Below, piece after piece: positions 57,493 through 64,000 of a stretch of DNA of 64,000 nucleotides (its first letter is position 1; each line of letters opens with the position of its first letter). Location of the stretch: positions 297,848 through 361,847 of the forward strand of contig NZ_KZ319341.1 in assembly GCF_002744735.1 (NCBI RefSeq), in the 5' to 3' direction. The notes beneath the pieces are model-generated. The model was not told the DNA's origin. It ran no database searches and saw only the letters and a program-made list of their open reading frames with translations. This DNA is from Marinobacter guineae (GTDB lineage Bacteria; Pseudomonadota; Gammaproteobacteria; Pseudomonadales; Oleiphilaceae). The translations under genes were made by a program, and so were the position numbers.

Positions 57493-58659
57493 TTACTGAA
57501 TGGCCTCAGCCACGCCGTCATCGAGCAGGCGGCGGGCAATAATCAGGCGCATGATTTCGTTGGTGCCTTCCAGAATCTGGTGCACTCGCAGATCTCGCAG
57601 ATAGCGCTCCAGCGGGTACTCTCGAATATAGCCATAACCGCCGTGCAGCTGCAGCGCATCGTTGACCACCTCAAAGCAGGCGTCGGTAGCGAAGCGCTTC
57701 GCCATGGCACAATGCAGCGTCGCTTCCGGATCGGCGTTATCCAGCTTGAAGGCACCAAGCCGAACCATCTGCCGGGCAGCCACCAGGTTGGTGGCCATAT
57801 CGGCCAGTTTGAACTGCAAAGCCTGAAAGGCAGCCAGCGGTTTGCCGAACTGTTCACGCTCATGCATGTAGTTGCGGGCTCGCAGCAGGGCCGCCTGAGC
57901 ACCGCCGAGGGAACAAGTGGCGATGTTCAGGCGCCCGCCATCAAGGCCTTTCATGGCAATGGCAAAACCGTCGCCTTCCTCGCCCACACGGTTGCTGGCA
58001 GGAATGCGGACGTTTTCGAGGCTGATCATCCGGGTCGGCTGGCTGTGCCATCCCATCTTCTCTTCGTTCTTGCCATAGGAAACCCCATCGGCATCCGCGG
58101 GTATCACGAAGGTGGAAATCCCTTTGTAGCCGGAATCCGGCGCTCCGGTGCGGGCCATCAGCACCAGAATGTCGGTCGCACCGGCGCCGGAAATAAATAC
58201 TTTACTGCCGTTAATCACATAGCTGTCGCCGTCCCGTGCTGCCTTGGTGCGCAGGCTGGCTGCATCAGAGCCGGCACCTGGTTCAGTCAGGCAGTAGGAC
58301 GCCAGCCATTCGCCGCAGGCCAGCTTCGGCACAATTTCCTGTTTGAGGTCATCCGAGGCGAAGCTGGCAACCATCCAGGTCGCCATATTGTGGATGGTGA
58401 TAAACGCGGCGGTTGAGGGGCAGGCAGCGGCGAGCTCTTCCACGATGACGGAGGTGTCCAGCCGTGACAGGCCCATGCCTCCCAGAGCTTCCGGGGTGTA
58501 TATGCCCATGAAGCCCATCTCGCCGGCTTCTTTGAGTACGTCTTTCGGAAAGATATGTTCGTCATCCCACTTTGCCGCGTAAGGCGCCATGGATTTCTCT
58601 GCAAACGCCCGGGCCGCTTCGCGAAACGCCTGCTGGTCTTCAGTGAGGTTAAAGTCCAT
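57493..58659 (-). CDS. Acyl-CoA dehydrogenase, isobutyryl-CoA type
   Basis: 388 residues. FAD/substrate motifs are ASYCLTEPGAGSDAASL at about 130-146, GSKVFISGAGATDILVL, and the C-terminal QLHGGYGYIREYPLERYLRD and ILEGTNEIMRLIIARRLL. Its place among the hydratase, hydrolase, mmsA and mmsB points to oxidation of isobutyryl-CoA to methacrylyl-CoA (ACAD8-like), with electrons passed to electron-transfer flavoprotein. Starts 96 bases after mmsA, behind a terminator-like hairpin. Confidence 0.92.
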   Translation of the reverse strand: MDFNLTEDQQAFREAARAFAEKSMAPYAAKWDDEHIFPKDVLKEAGEMGFMGIYTPEALGGMGLSRLDTSVIVEELAAACPSTAAFITIHNMATWMVASFASDDLKQEIVPKLACGEWLASYCLTEPGAGSDAASLRTKAARDGDSYVINGSKVFISGAGATDILVLMARTGAPDSGYKGISTFVIPADADGVSYGKNEEKMGWHSQPTRMISLENVRIPASNRVGEEGDGFAIAMKGLDGGRLNIATCSLGGAQAALLRARNYMHEREQFGKPLAAFQALQFKLADMATNLVAARQMVRLGAFKLDNADPEATLHCAMAKRFATDACFEVVNDALQLHGGYGYIREYPLERYLRDLRVHQILEGTNEIMRLIIARRLLDDGVAEAIQ

Positions 58660-58710
58660 CGTTACGCTCCAAGTAATAGAGGCTTTACATTGAAAGGGGC
58701 AATAAACAAG

Positions 58711-58733
58711 GGGCCGGAAACGAATTCCGGCCC
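58711..58733 (-). terminator. Hairpin after mmsA
   Basis: GGGCCGGAA and TTCCGGCCC form a 9-bp stem with a 5-base loop. On the minus strand it is followed by CTTGTTTATT. It lies 23 bases after the mmsA stop and may terminate part of the transcript before the acyl-CoA dehydrogenase gene. Confidence 0.65.
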
Positions 58734-58755
58734 AAATACCCCACCTTCAACGCAA

Positions 58756-60249
58756 TTAACGCAACTGGATAGAGAAGTTGGCTTCCGAGCTTGTCGCCTC
58801 ACTGGAGAACCAGCGGGAGGTAACGGTTTTGGTTTCGGTGTAGAAGCGAACCGCCTGCTTGCCGTAAGCGTGCTGGTCACCGTAGAAGGAGCCTTTCCAA
58901 CCGGTGAACGAGAAGAACGGCAGGGGCACCGGAATGGGGATGTTCACACCCACCTGGCCTACATCGATCTCGTGCTGGAAGCGACGTGCAGCGCCACCGG
59001 AACTGGTGAAGATGGAAACACCGTTTCCGTATGGGCTGTTATTGATCAGCTTGATCGCCTCTCCCAGGCTATCCAGCTCAACACAGGACAAAACCGGACC
59101 GAAGACTTCCTCATTGTAGATGTCCATCTCGGTGGTCACACCGGAGAACAGTGTCGGGCCAACCCAGTTGCCGTCAGGCAGACCATCCACCGTGCAACCC
59201 CGGCCATCCAGAAGCAGTTTGGCGCCCTGCGCCTCGCCCGTGGCGATGAGAGATTCGATACGGTCTTTCGCTTTGGAGGAAATCACCGGACCGTAGCTGG
59301 CTCCGGCGTCGTTCCAGGCACCGGGACGGACTTTGGCCATGGCTTCTTTCAATTCCGGAATCCACTGCTGGGCTTCGCCTACGAAAACGGCAACGGAGAT
59401 CGCCATGCAGCGTTGGCCGGCTGCGCCAACAGAAGCGCCCACCAGGGCATTGAGCACCTGCTGTTTGTCCGCATCCGGCATGATGACCATGTGGTTCTTG
59501 GCACCGGCGAAGCTCTGAACGCGCTTCATGTTACGGGTACCGGTTTCATAGATGTAACGGCCGACAGGAACAGAACCCACGAAAGAAACGGCCCTGATCG
59601 CCGGATCGGTCAGCAGCACGTCTACCTGCTCCTTACCTCCGTGAACCACCTGCAGAACACCCTTGGGTGCACCGGCCTCTTCAAACAGCTCGGCAAGGCG
59701 CATTGGAGTCAGCGGGTCCTGTTCGGACGGCTTCAGGATAAAGGTGTTACCACAGGCGATCGCCATCGGGAACATCCACAGCGGGATCATGGCCGGGAAG
59801 TTGAACGGGGTGATACCGGCGCAGACGCCCAGCGGCTGTATCCAGGAGTGGGTGTCCACTTCACGGGCCACGTTTTCAACGGTCTCGCCCATCATCATGG
59901 ATGCGACATTAGCGGCGTGTTCAACCACTTCAATACCACGCCATACATCGCCCTTGGCGTCATCAAAAGTCTTGCCGGTTTCCTGGGACAGGATTTCTGC
60001 AATCTCGTCGTGATGGGCTTTCAGCAGGGCCTGGTAACGCAACATCACGCGGGCACGGTCAGAGACCGGAACTTCCTTCCAGGTCTTGAACGCTTCGCCG
60101 GCGCTTTCGATGGCCTTGCGCATTTCGCCATTTGTGGTGCACGGAGCCTTGGCAATCACTTCGTTGGTGGCGGGGTTGGTGACATCAATCCATTCACGGG
60201 TATTGCTGTCGACAAACTCACCTGCGAGAAAAAGAGGTACTTTTTTCAT
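58756..60249 (-). CDS. mmsA: Methylmalonate-semialdehyde dehydrogenase (CoA-acylating)
   Basis: 497 residues of the ALDH family. MmsA features are the start [57 protein letters not shown] with the catalytic cysteine, and [19 protein letters not shown] near the end. It converts methylmalonate semialdehyde to propionyl-CoA. ATG 60249 is chosen over one two codons upstream because AGGG then lies at proper distance. Divergent from the AraC regulator at 60370, as mmsAB and mmsR are in Pseudomonas. Confidence 0.95.
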   Translation of the reverse strand: MKKVPLFLAGEFVDSNTREWIDVTNPATNEVIAKAPCTTNGEMRKAIESAGEAFKTWKEVPVSDRARVMLRYQALLKAHHDEIAEILSQETGKTFDDAKGDVWRGIEVVEHAANVASMMMGETVENVAREVDTHSWIQPLGVCAGITPFNFPAMIPLWMFPMAIACGNTFILKPSEQDPLTPMRLAELFEEAGAPKGVLQVVHGGKEQVDVLLTDPAIRAVSFVGSVPVGRYIYETGTRNMKRVQSFAGAKNHMVIMPDADKQQVLNALVGASVGAAGQRCMAISVAVFVGEAQQWIPELKEAMAKVRPGAWNDAGASYGPVISSKAKDRIESLIATGEAQGAKLLLDGRGCTVDGLPDGNWVGPTLFSGVTTEMDIYNEEVFGPVLSCVELDSLGEAIKLINNSPYGNGVSIFTSSGGAARRFQHEIDVGQVGVNIPIPVPLPFFSFTGWKGSFYGDQHAYGKQAVRFYTETKTVTSRWFSSEATSSEANFSIQLR

Positions 60250-60369
60250 GTTCATATCCCTGTTTGTTGTTATCCGGGAAGCAAGCGGAAACCCCTCGGG
60301 TTCCAGCCACGTTTAACAAAAGACTAGCACGGGTGAGGCAACAGTGTGATTGACTAAATTTCGCCCGTG

Positions 60370-61287
60370 ATGGACTATCTTTCGACACCGGAAATCGAAG
60401 CGACAAGAAAAATGACTCAAACCTCACAATGGCCGGTACCCAAGGACAGCATTCGCTACGTGGTACCTGAGCCAATTATCCGGCTTCTGGCCAGCCACCC
60501 ACTAACCCGGGACCTGTACCCACTCGCCTTTGGCCATTATCGCCGGGCCGTGGGCCATCACATGCACCGGGAATATCACCACGACAATCTTTTGATTTAC
60601 TGCACCGAAGGCAAGGCGTTCCTGAATGTCCGGGGCGAGCCATACACCGTGGAAGCCGGAGACCTGCTTCTTCTGCCGGCCGGAGCCAACCACCGCTACA
60701 CTGCAGATCCGGAGAATCCCTGGACCATTCACTGGGTTCATTACACTGGACCACTGGCCGAGGATTTCCGGAACTACATGGGGTTTGACGGCCAAACCCG
60801 CATTCGCCACCTGGGACGACAGCCGCGGCTGCTGGTGGATTTCAACGGCCTGTTATCGGTACGCCAGACCGGTTTCCGGGCTCGCGGGCTTATCCACGCC
60901 GCCAACCGGCTCCGGCAACTAATGGCAGCCGTTCCAATCAACGCCGATGAAACCGGGCACGAACGGCAGGCTGAACTCGAAACCATCCACAACTATATGC
61001 GTGAACACCTGGATGAGCGCATCAGCCTGGAGCAGCTTGCGGACCTTGCCGGCCTGTCTCCGGCCCATTTTGCCACCCGTTACCGGGAGCAGACCGGCAC
61101 CTCTCCGATACAGCACTTCCTGCACCTGAAGGTAGAACGGGCCTGTCAGATGCTGGACACCAGTAGCCTGAGTTTTGCCGACATCAGCCGGCGCCTCGGG
61201 TACGACGATGCCTATTATTTTTCTCGGCTTTTCAAAAAGGTTATGGGCCAGTCACCCCGGGATTACCGGCATACCGCCCGCCACTGA
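60370..61287 (+). CDS. mmsR: AraC-family regulator, MmsR-like
   Basis: 305 residues. An N-terminal cupin sensor domain (YHHDNLLIYCTEGKAFLNVR, DLLLLPAGANHRYTADPENP) is followed by two C-terminal helix-turn-helix units (ISLEQLADLAGLSPAHFATR and the signature FSRLFKKVMGQSPRDYR). It is divergent from mmsA across 120 bases, the arrangement of mmsR in Pseudomonas, so it likely activates the valine genes in response to valine or 3-hydroxyisobutyrate. Start uncertain: GTG 60367, ATG 60370 or ATG 60412 are in frame. Confidence 0.88.
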   Translation: MDYLSTPEIEATRKMTQTSQWPVPKDSIRYVVPEPIIRLLASHPLTRDLYPLAFGHYRRAVGHHMHREYHHDNLLIYCTEGKAFLNVRGEPYTVEAGDLLLLPAGANHRYTADPENPWTIHWVHYTGPLAEDFRNYMGFDGQTRIRHLGRQPRLLVDFNGLLSVRQTGFRARGLIHAANRLRQLMAAVPINADETGHERQAELETIHNYMREHLDERISLEQLADLAGLSPAHFATRYREQTGTSPIQHFLHLKVERACQMLDTSSLSFADISRRLGYDDAYYFSRLFKKVMGQSPRDYRHTARH

Positions 61288-61390
61288 CACCGCGCTCCAG
61301 GCCAGATTGAAACCTGCCGCCTGCTACGACTTTTGTTGTAGAAGCCAACGAGTTAGTCTTGGTCGACAAATGGATAGAAAGAGTGAGCCC

Positions 61391-61819
61391 ATGGCCATGT
61401 ACAGGATTGAAATTGACGAAACCCTAGATGTGCCCCGAAAAAAGGTGTTTGCCCTGTTTGCCGATCACCATCGTTTTGGCAAACTTCTGGGTGCGCCGGT
61501 CAAACGCATCAAGGACAGCCACCAGGCCGACCCGAATGGCATCGGTTCCGTCCGCAAGATTGGTATCGGGCCGGTAGGCCTGGAAGAGACGGTCACCAAT
61601 TTCGAACCGGATTCGCTGATTGAATATACCATCACCAGCATGAGCCCGATCCGGAATCATCTGGGGCGAATCCGGTTCGAAGACACTCCGGAAGGCAAGA
61701 CCCGGGTGAATTACACCATCTCTTTTGAAGACATTGTGCCGTTTACCGGAAAAGTGGTGAGTACAGCCCTTGAACAGGGAATTCGCCGCGGGATCAAACG
61801 GGTGCCGCAACTCGCCTGA
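61391..61819 (+). CDS. SRPBCC (START-like) family protein
   Basis: 142 residues from ATG 61391 (a second ATG is at 61397). It shows the polyketide-cyclase/START-like pattern: VPRKKVFALFADHHRFGKLL near the start, SVRKIGIGPVGLEETVT in the middle and a long C-terminal helix (VVSTALEQGIRRGIKRVPQL). Such proteins bind hydrophobic ligands in a central cavity. It follows the mmsR-like gene by 103 bases on the same strand. Ligand unknown. Confidence 0.85.
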   Translation: MAMYRIEIDETLDVPRKKVFALFADHHRFGKLLGAPVKRIKDSHQADPNGIGSVRKIGIGPVGLEETVTNFEPDSLIEYTITSMSPIRNHLGRIRFEDTPEGKTRVNYTISFEDIVPFTGKVVSTALEQGIRRGIKRVPQLA

Positions 61820-61966
61820 ATTGCGGCGTAAACAAATCGTTACTTGATGAATATCAGATAATTGACCTGTGGCAAGAGTTGGCTTTTATCAATTTTGTAA
61901 TCTCCGCGCAGTTTGCAATATCCGGCCATTCCGGCCGGGTTCCTATGTTTTCAGCGGGAGACCGAA

Positions 61967-62767
61967 ATGGCAGCCGAACCGATTGTCCTGTTCGATGACG
62001 GACACCACAAATGCCTGATGTTCGATTCCCTGGTAACCGGCGAGGGCGTTCAGTCCAACCAGTTCCTTATTGTCGATGGCAAACACGAAGCACTGATCGA
62101 TCCGGGCGGTGACCTGACTTACACGCCGCTGTCGGTTGCCGCTTCCCGTTACATGAACATCCGGGATATGGACTACGTGTTTGCATCCCACCAGGATCCG
62201 GACATCATCGGTGCTATCGACCGCTGGATTGTGCATACCCGCGCCAAAATCGTGACCTCGAGACTGTGGGCCCGGTTCCTTCCGCATCTGGTTTCCAGCT
62301 ACGTCACCAACCAGCTGAGCGGCAGTGTGTACGACCGTATCGTCAGCATCCCCGATGCCGGCGCCAACGTTAAGTTCGGCGACTCGTTCCTGCAGTGCCT
62401 GCCCGCGCACTTCATGCATTCAGTCGGCAACCTTCAGTTTTATGATCCGGTCTCGAAAATTCTGTTCTCCGGGGATCTTGGTGCGTCGCTTGGAGGTGAG
62501 GACGATCACCTTCCGGTGAAGGATTTCGACAAACATATCCCGAGCATGATCGGCTTCCACCGCCGGTATATCGCTTCCCAAAAAGTGTGTCGGCTGTGGG
62601 CGAACATGGTTCGCGAAATGGACGTGGCGATGATTGTTCCCCAGCACGGAAAGCGCTTTGAAGGACCGGTTATGGTTGATCGCTTCCTGAACTGGGTGAG
62701 TGATATGGAGTGCGGGATCGACCTTATGACTCAGGACAACTATCGTCGTCCGGTCGATTACGTCTAG
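61967..62767 (+). CDS. Metallo-beta-lactamase-fold protein with ODP-type di-iron motif
   Basis: 266 residues. The metal-binding segment is FASHQDPDIIGAIDRW (H-x-D-x-D) in place of the classical HxHxDH. A later histidine in PAHFMHSVGN, an aspartate in FSGDLGAS and a final histidine in VPQHGKRF follow. This matches the oxygen-binding di-iron (ODP/FprA-like) branch, which lacks hydrolase activity and senses or reduces oxygen. No flavodoxin domain follows. GGGAG lies before ATG 61967. In relatives such proteins sit near chemotaxis or c-di-GMP genes; none adjoins here. Confidence 0.8.
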   Translation: MAAEPIVLFDDGHHKCLMFDSLVTGEGVQSNQFLIVDGKHEALIDPGGDLTYTPLSVAASRYMNIRDMDYVFASHQDPDIIGAIDRWIVHTRAKIVTSRLWARFLPHLVSSYVTNQLSGSVYDRIVSIPDAGANVKFGDSFLQCLPAHFMHSVGNLQFYDPVSKILFSGDLGASLGGEDDHLPVKDFDKHIPSMIGFHRRYIASQKVCRLWANMVREMDVAMIVPQHGKRFEGPVMVDRFLNWVSDMECGIDLMTQDNYRRPVDYV

Positions 62768-62936
62768 CCGAGGGAAGACCCGCCAGAAATTGCTGCGCCG
62801 TTGGCACCTTGGCACGACACCTTGATAAAGACCCTTTCAGGAAAGGCACCGCGGAATCGGTGCCAAATAGGTCTGTCGCAAACCGGCAATGTTGAGTAAA
62901 ATCCGGCCTTTTCCAGAAAACCAAGAGGCAGTGCAA

Positions 62937-63662
62937 ATGGGCAGAGCCTACCAGAACCGCAAAGAGTCCATGGCCAAGACGGCCGCGGCAAAAACCAAGG
63001 TCTATAGCAAGTACGGGCGCGAGATTTACATGAGCGCCAAATCCGGCGGAACAGACCCGGATGGCAACCTGTCGCTTCGTGGCCTGATTGACCGAGCAAA
63101 GAAAGACCAGGTGCCCTCCCACGTTATCGAGAAGGCGATTGACAAGGCCCGGGGCGGCGCCGGTGAGGACTATTCCCCTGCCCGCTATGAAGGCTATGGA
63201 CCGGGCAACTGCATGGTGATTGTGGACTGTCTGACGGACAACCCGAATCGCACCTTTGGCGACGTACGCCTGGCCTTTACCAAAACCAAGTCCAAGATCG
63301 GCACCCCGGGCACCGTTGCCCACATGTTTGATCACAGTGCCATTTTTGCGTTCAAGAGCGATGATGAGGAAGCTGTTCTGGAAGCACTGATGGAGGCGGA
63401 CGTAGACGTAACCGATATTGAAAACGAAGATGGCCTGATTACTGTTTTCACACCGAACACGGAATATGCCAAGGCCCGTCAGGCACTGGTGGACGCCATC
63501 GAAGGCATCGATTTTGAGGTCGACGAAATCCAGTTCCTCCCCAAGACCACTACAGTGGTGGAAGGTGATGACATCCCCATGTTCGAGAAATTCCTGGATA
63601 TGCTGAACGAACTGGACGACGTGCAGAACGTATTCCACAACGCCGAGCTGCCGGACCAGTAA
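62937..63662 (+). CDS. YebC/PmpR (TACO1) family protein, YeeN-like
   Basis: 241 residues beginning [19 protein letters not shown] and including [20 protein letters not shown] and [12 protein letters not shown], the three-domain YebC fold. The conserved RYEGYGPG loop and acidic C-terminus ([20 protein letters not shown]) fit. The start resembles YeeN more than YebC, suggesting the second paralogue. The family acts in transcriptional control or in translation of proline-rich stretches. ATG 62937 is preferred by family length. Confidence 0.92.
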   Translation: MGRAYQNRKESMAKTAAAKTKVYSKYGREIYMSAKSGGTDPDGNLSLRGLIDRAKKDQVPSHVIEKAIDKARGGAGEDYSPARYEGYGPGNCMVIVDCLTDNPNRTFGDVRLAFTKTKSKIGTPGTVAHMFDHSAIFAFKSDDEEAVLEALMEADVDVTDIENEDGLITVFTPNTEYAKARQALVDAIEGIDFEVDEIQFLPKTTTVVEGDDIPMFEKFLDMLNELDDVQNVFHNAELPDQ

Positions 63663-63679
63663 GCCCGAGGCTCATGCCA

Positions 63680-64000
63680 TGCAGGAAGACAACACCGTGC
63701 AACAGAACCCTTCTCTGAACCGAAAGGCTCGGGTGGTGGTGCTGAAAACAGGCAGCACCTACCCCCGCCTGCTGGCTCAGTTCGGCGATTTCGACGACTG
63801 GTTCCTGCGCGGACTGTCAACGGAACTGGATATTACCGTCATAAATGTGGAAGCCGGCGAGCTACCCGGAAACCCGGAAGACTGGGACGGCATTGTGGTA
63901 ACAGGCTCTCCTGCTATGGTCAGCGACCGGGCCGAATGGAGCGAGAACGCGGGGCGTTGGCTGGCAACAGCGGTTAGAAGCGAAATCCCGGTACTCGGTG
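63680..64000 (+). CDS. Class I glutamine amidotransferase (N-terminal part, cut by window edge)
   Basis: 107 residues are readable from ATG 63680 (MQEDNTVQQNPSLNRKARVV) to the window end. The GATase-1 pattern is visible: VVLKTGSTYPRLLAQFGDF, DWDGIVVTGSPAMVSD and SEIPVLG just before the nucleophile elbow, which lies beyond the edge. It looks like the GuaA-like stand-alone amidotransferase group rather than PuuD, but the diagnostic part is missing. Starts 17 bases after the YebC-family stop and may be co-transcribed. Confidence 0.8.

Noticed and set aside
58555..60327. Very long open frame (about 590 codons) antisense to mmsA
   Set aside because: It mirrors the GC-rich mmsA gene, shows no protein family features, and mmsA has full ALDH motifs. 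Long antisense frames are expected at this base composition.
61922..61938. CCGGCC-N5-GGCCGG in the leader of the metallo-beta-lactamase-fold gene as an operator
   Set aside because: A real 6-bp dyad, but CCGG-rich dyads are frequent in this DNA and nothing else supports function.
1..64000. CRISPR arrays, tRNA or rRNA genes, prophage or complete insertion sequences
   Set aside because: Both strands were scanned for spaced repeats, cloverleaf ends and transposase motifs; none was found.

Overview
This window looks like a chromosomal segment of a marine gammaproteobacterium. Gene content and protein style fit Marinobacter or a close relative. That assignment rests on recognising the proteins, not on a database search. 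No rRNA, tRNA, CRISPR array, phage or complete insertion sequence was seen.

Layout. 1-2.6 kb: a divergent class III aminotransferase (cut by the window edge) and LysR pair, then a 3-mercaptopyruvate sulfurtransferase. 2.9-7.9 kb: a decayed segment with a DUF2141 remnant, a frameshifted DUF2254 membrane protein, an intact GC-rich DUF748/AsmA-like gene and a broken M14-type peptidase. 7.9-12.0 kb: single genes (GST, RlmF, nitronate monooxygenase, DUF3291, GNAT). The last three share one orientation and are bordered by palindromes resembling degenerate integron attC sites. 12.2-15.8 kb: SMR exporter, SGNH hydrolase, DUF5602-like protein and YCII/VOC proteins. 15.8-21.0 kb: a TPP enzyme and an FAD dehydrogenase opposite an AraC regulator whose 5' end carries a fresh 22-bp tandem duplication, then an SDR sharing a TACCGGTA-centred motif with the regulator. 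21.0-23.7 kb: an ECF42-type sigma factor with a DGPF/YCII protein, DUF1428 and gamma-glutamylcyclotransferase.

23.7-36.2 kb is a polyamine region: puuB-, puuC- and puuA-like genes and a complete putrescine/spermidine ABC transporter potFGHI, with a PAS-GAF-GGDEF protein and a lipoprotein in between. 36.2-41.3 kb: a cupin, an ECF sigma/anti-sigma pair followed by an unusual methyltransferase-membrane fusion, and a LysR opposite DoxX and a LigB-type dioxygenase.

41.4-60.2 kb is almost entirely on the minus strand. It holds a TRAP transporter (dctPQM), a complete branched-chain-type ABC transporter (livJ-, H-, M-, G-, F-like), an acyl-CoA ligase with thioesterase and alpha/beta hydrolase, a proline-racemase-family protein lacking both catalytic cysteines with an MDR reductase, and the valine/isobutyryl-CoA pathway (mmsA, acyl-CoA dehydrogenase, enoyl-CoA hydratase, 3-hydroxyisobutyryl-CoA hydrolase, mmsB). 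A divergent AraC regulator (mmsR-like) faces the valine genes. Two different palindromic repeats sit inside this valine cluster. The transporter and ligase operons share an ACGTAAASGT-type operator motif. The window ends with an SRPBCC protein, a metallo-beta-lactamase-fold/ODP protein, a YebC/YeeN family protein and a truncated class I glutamine amidotransferase.
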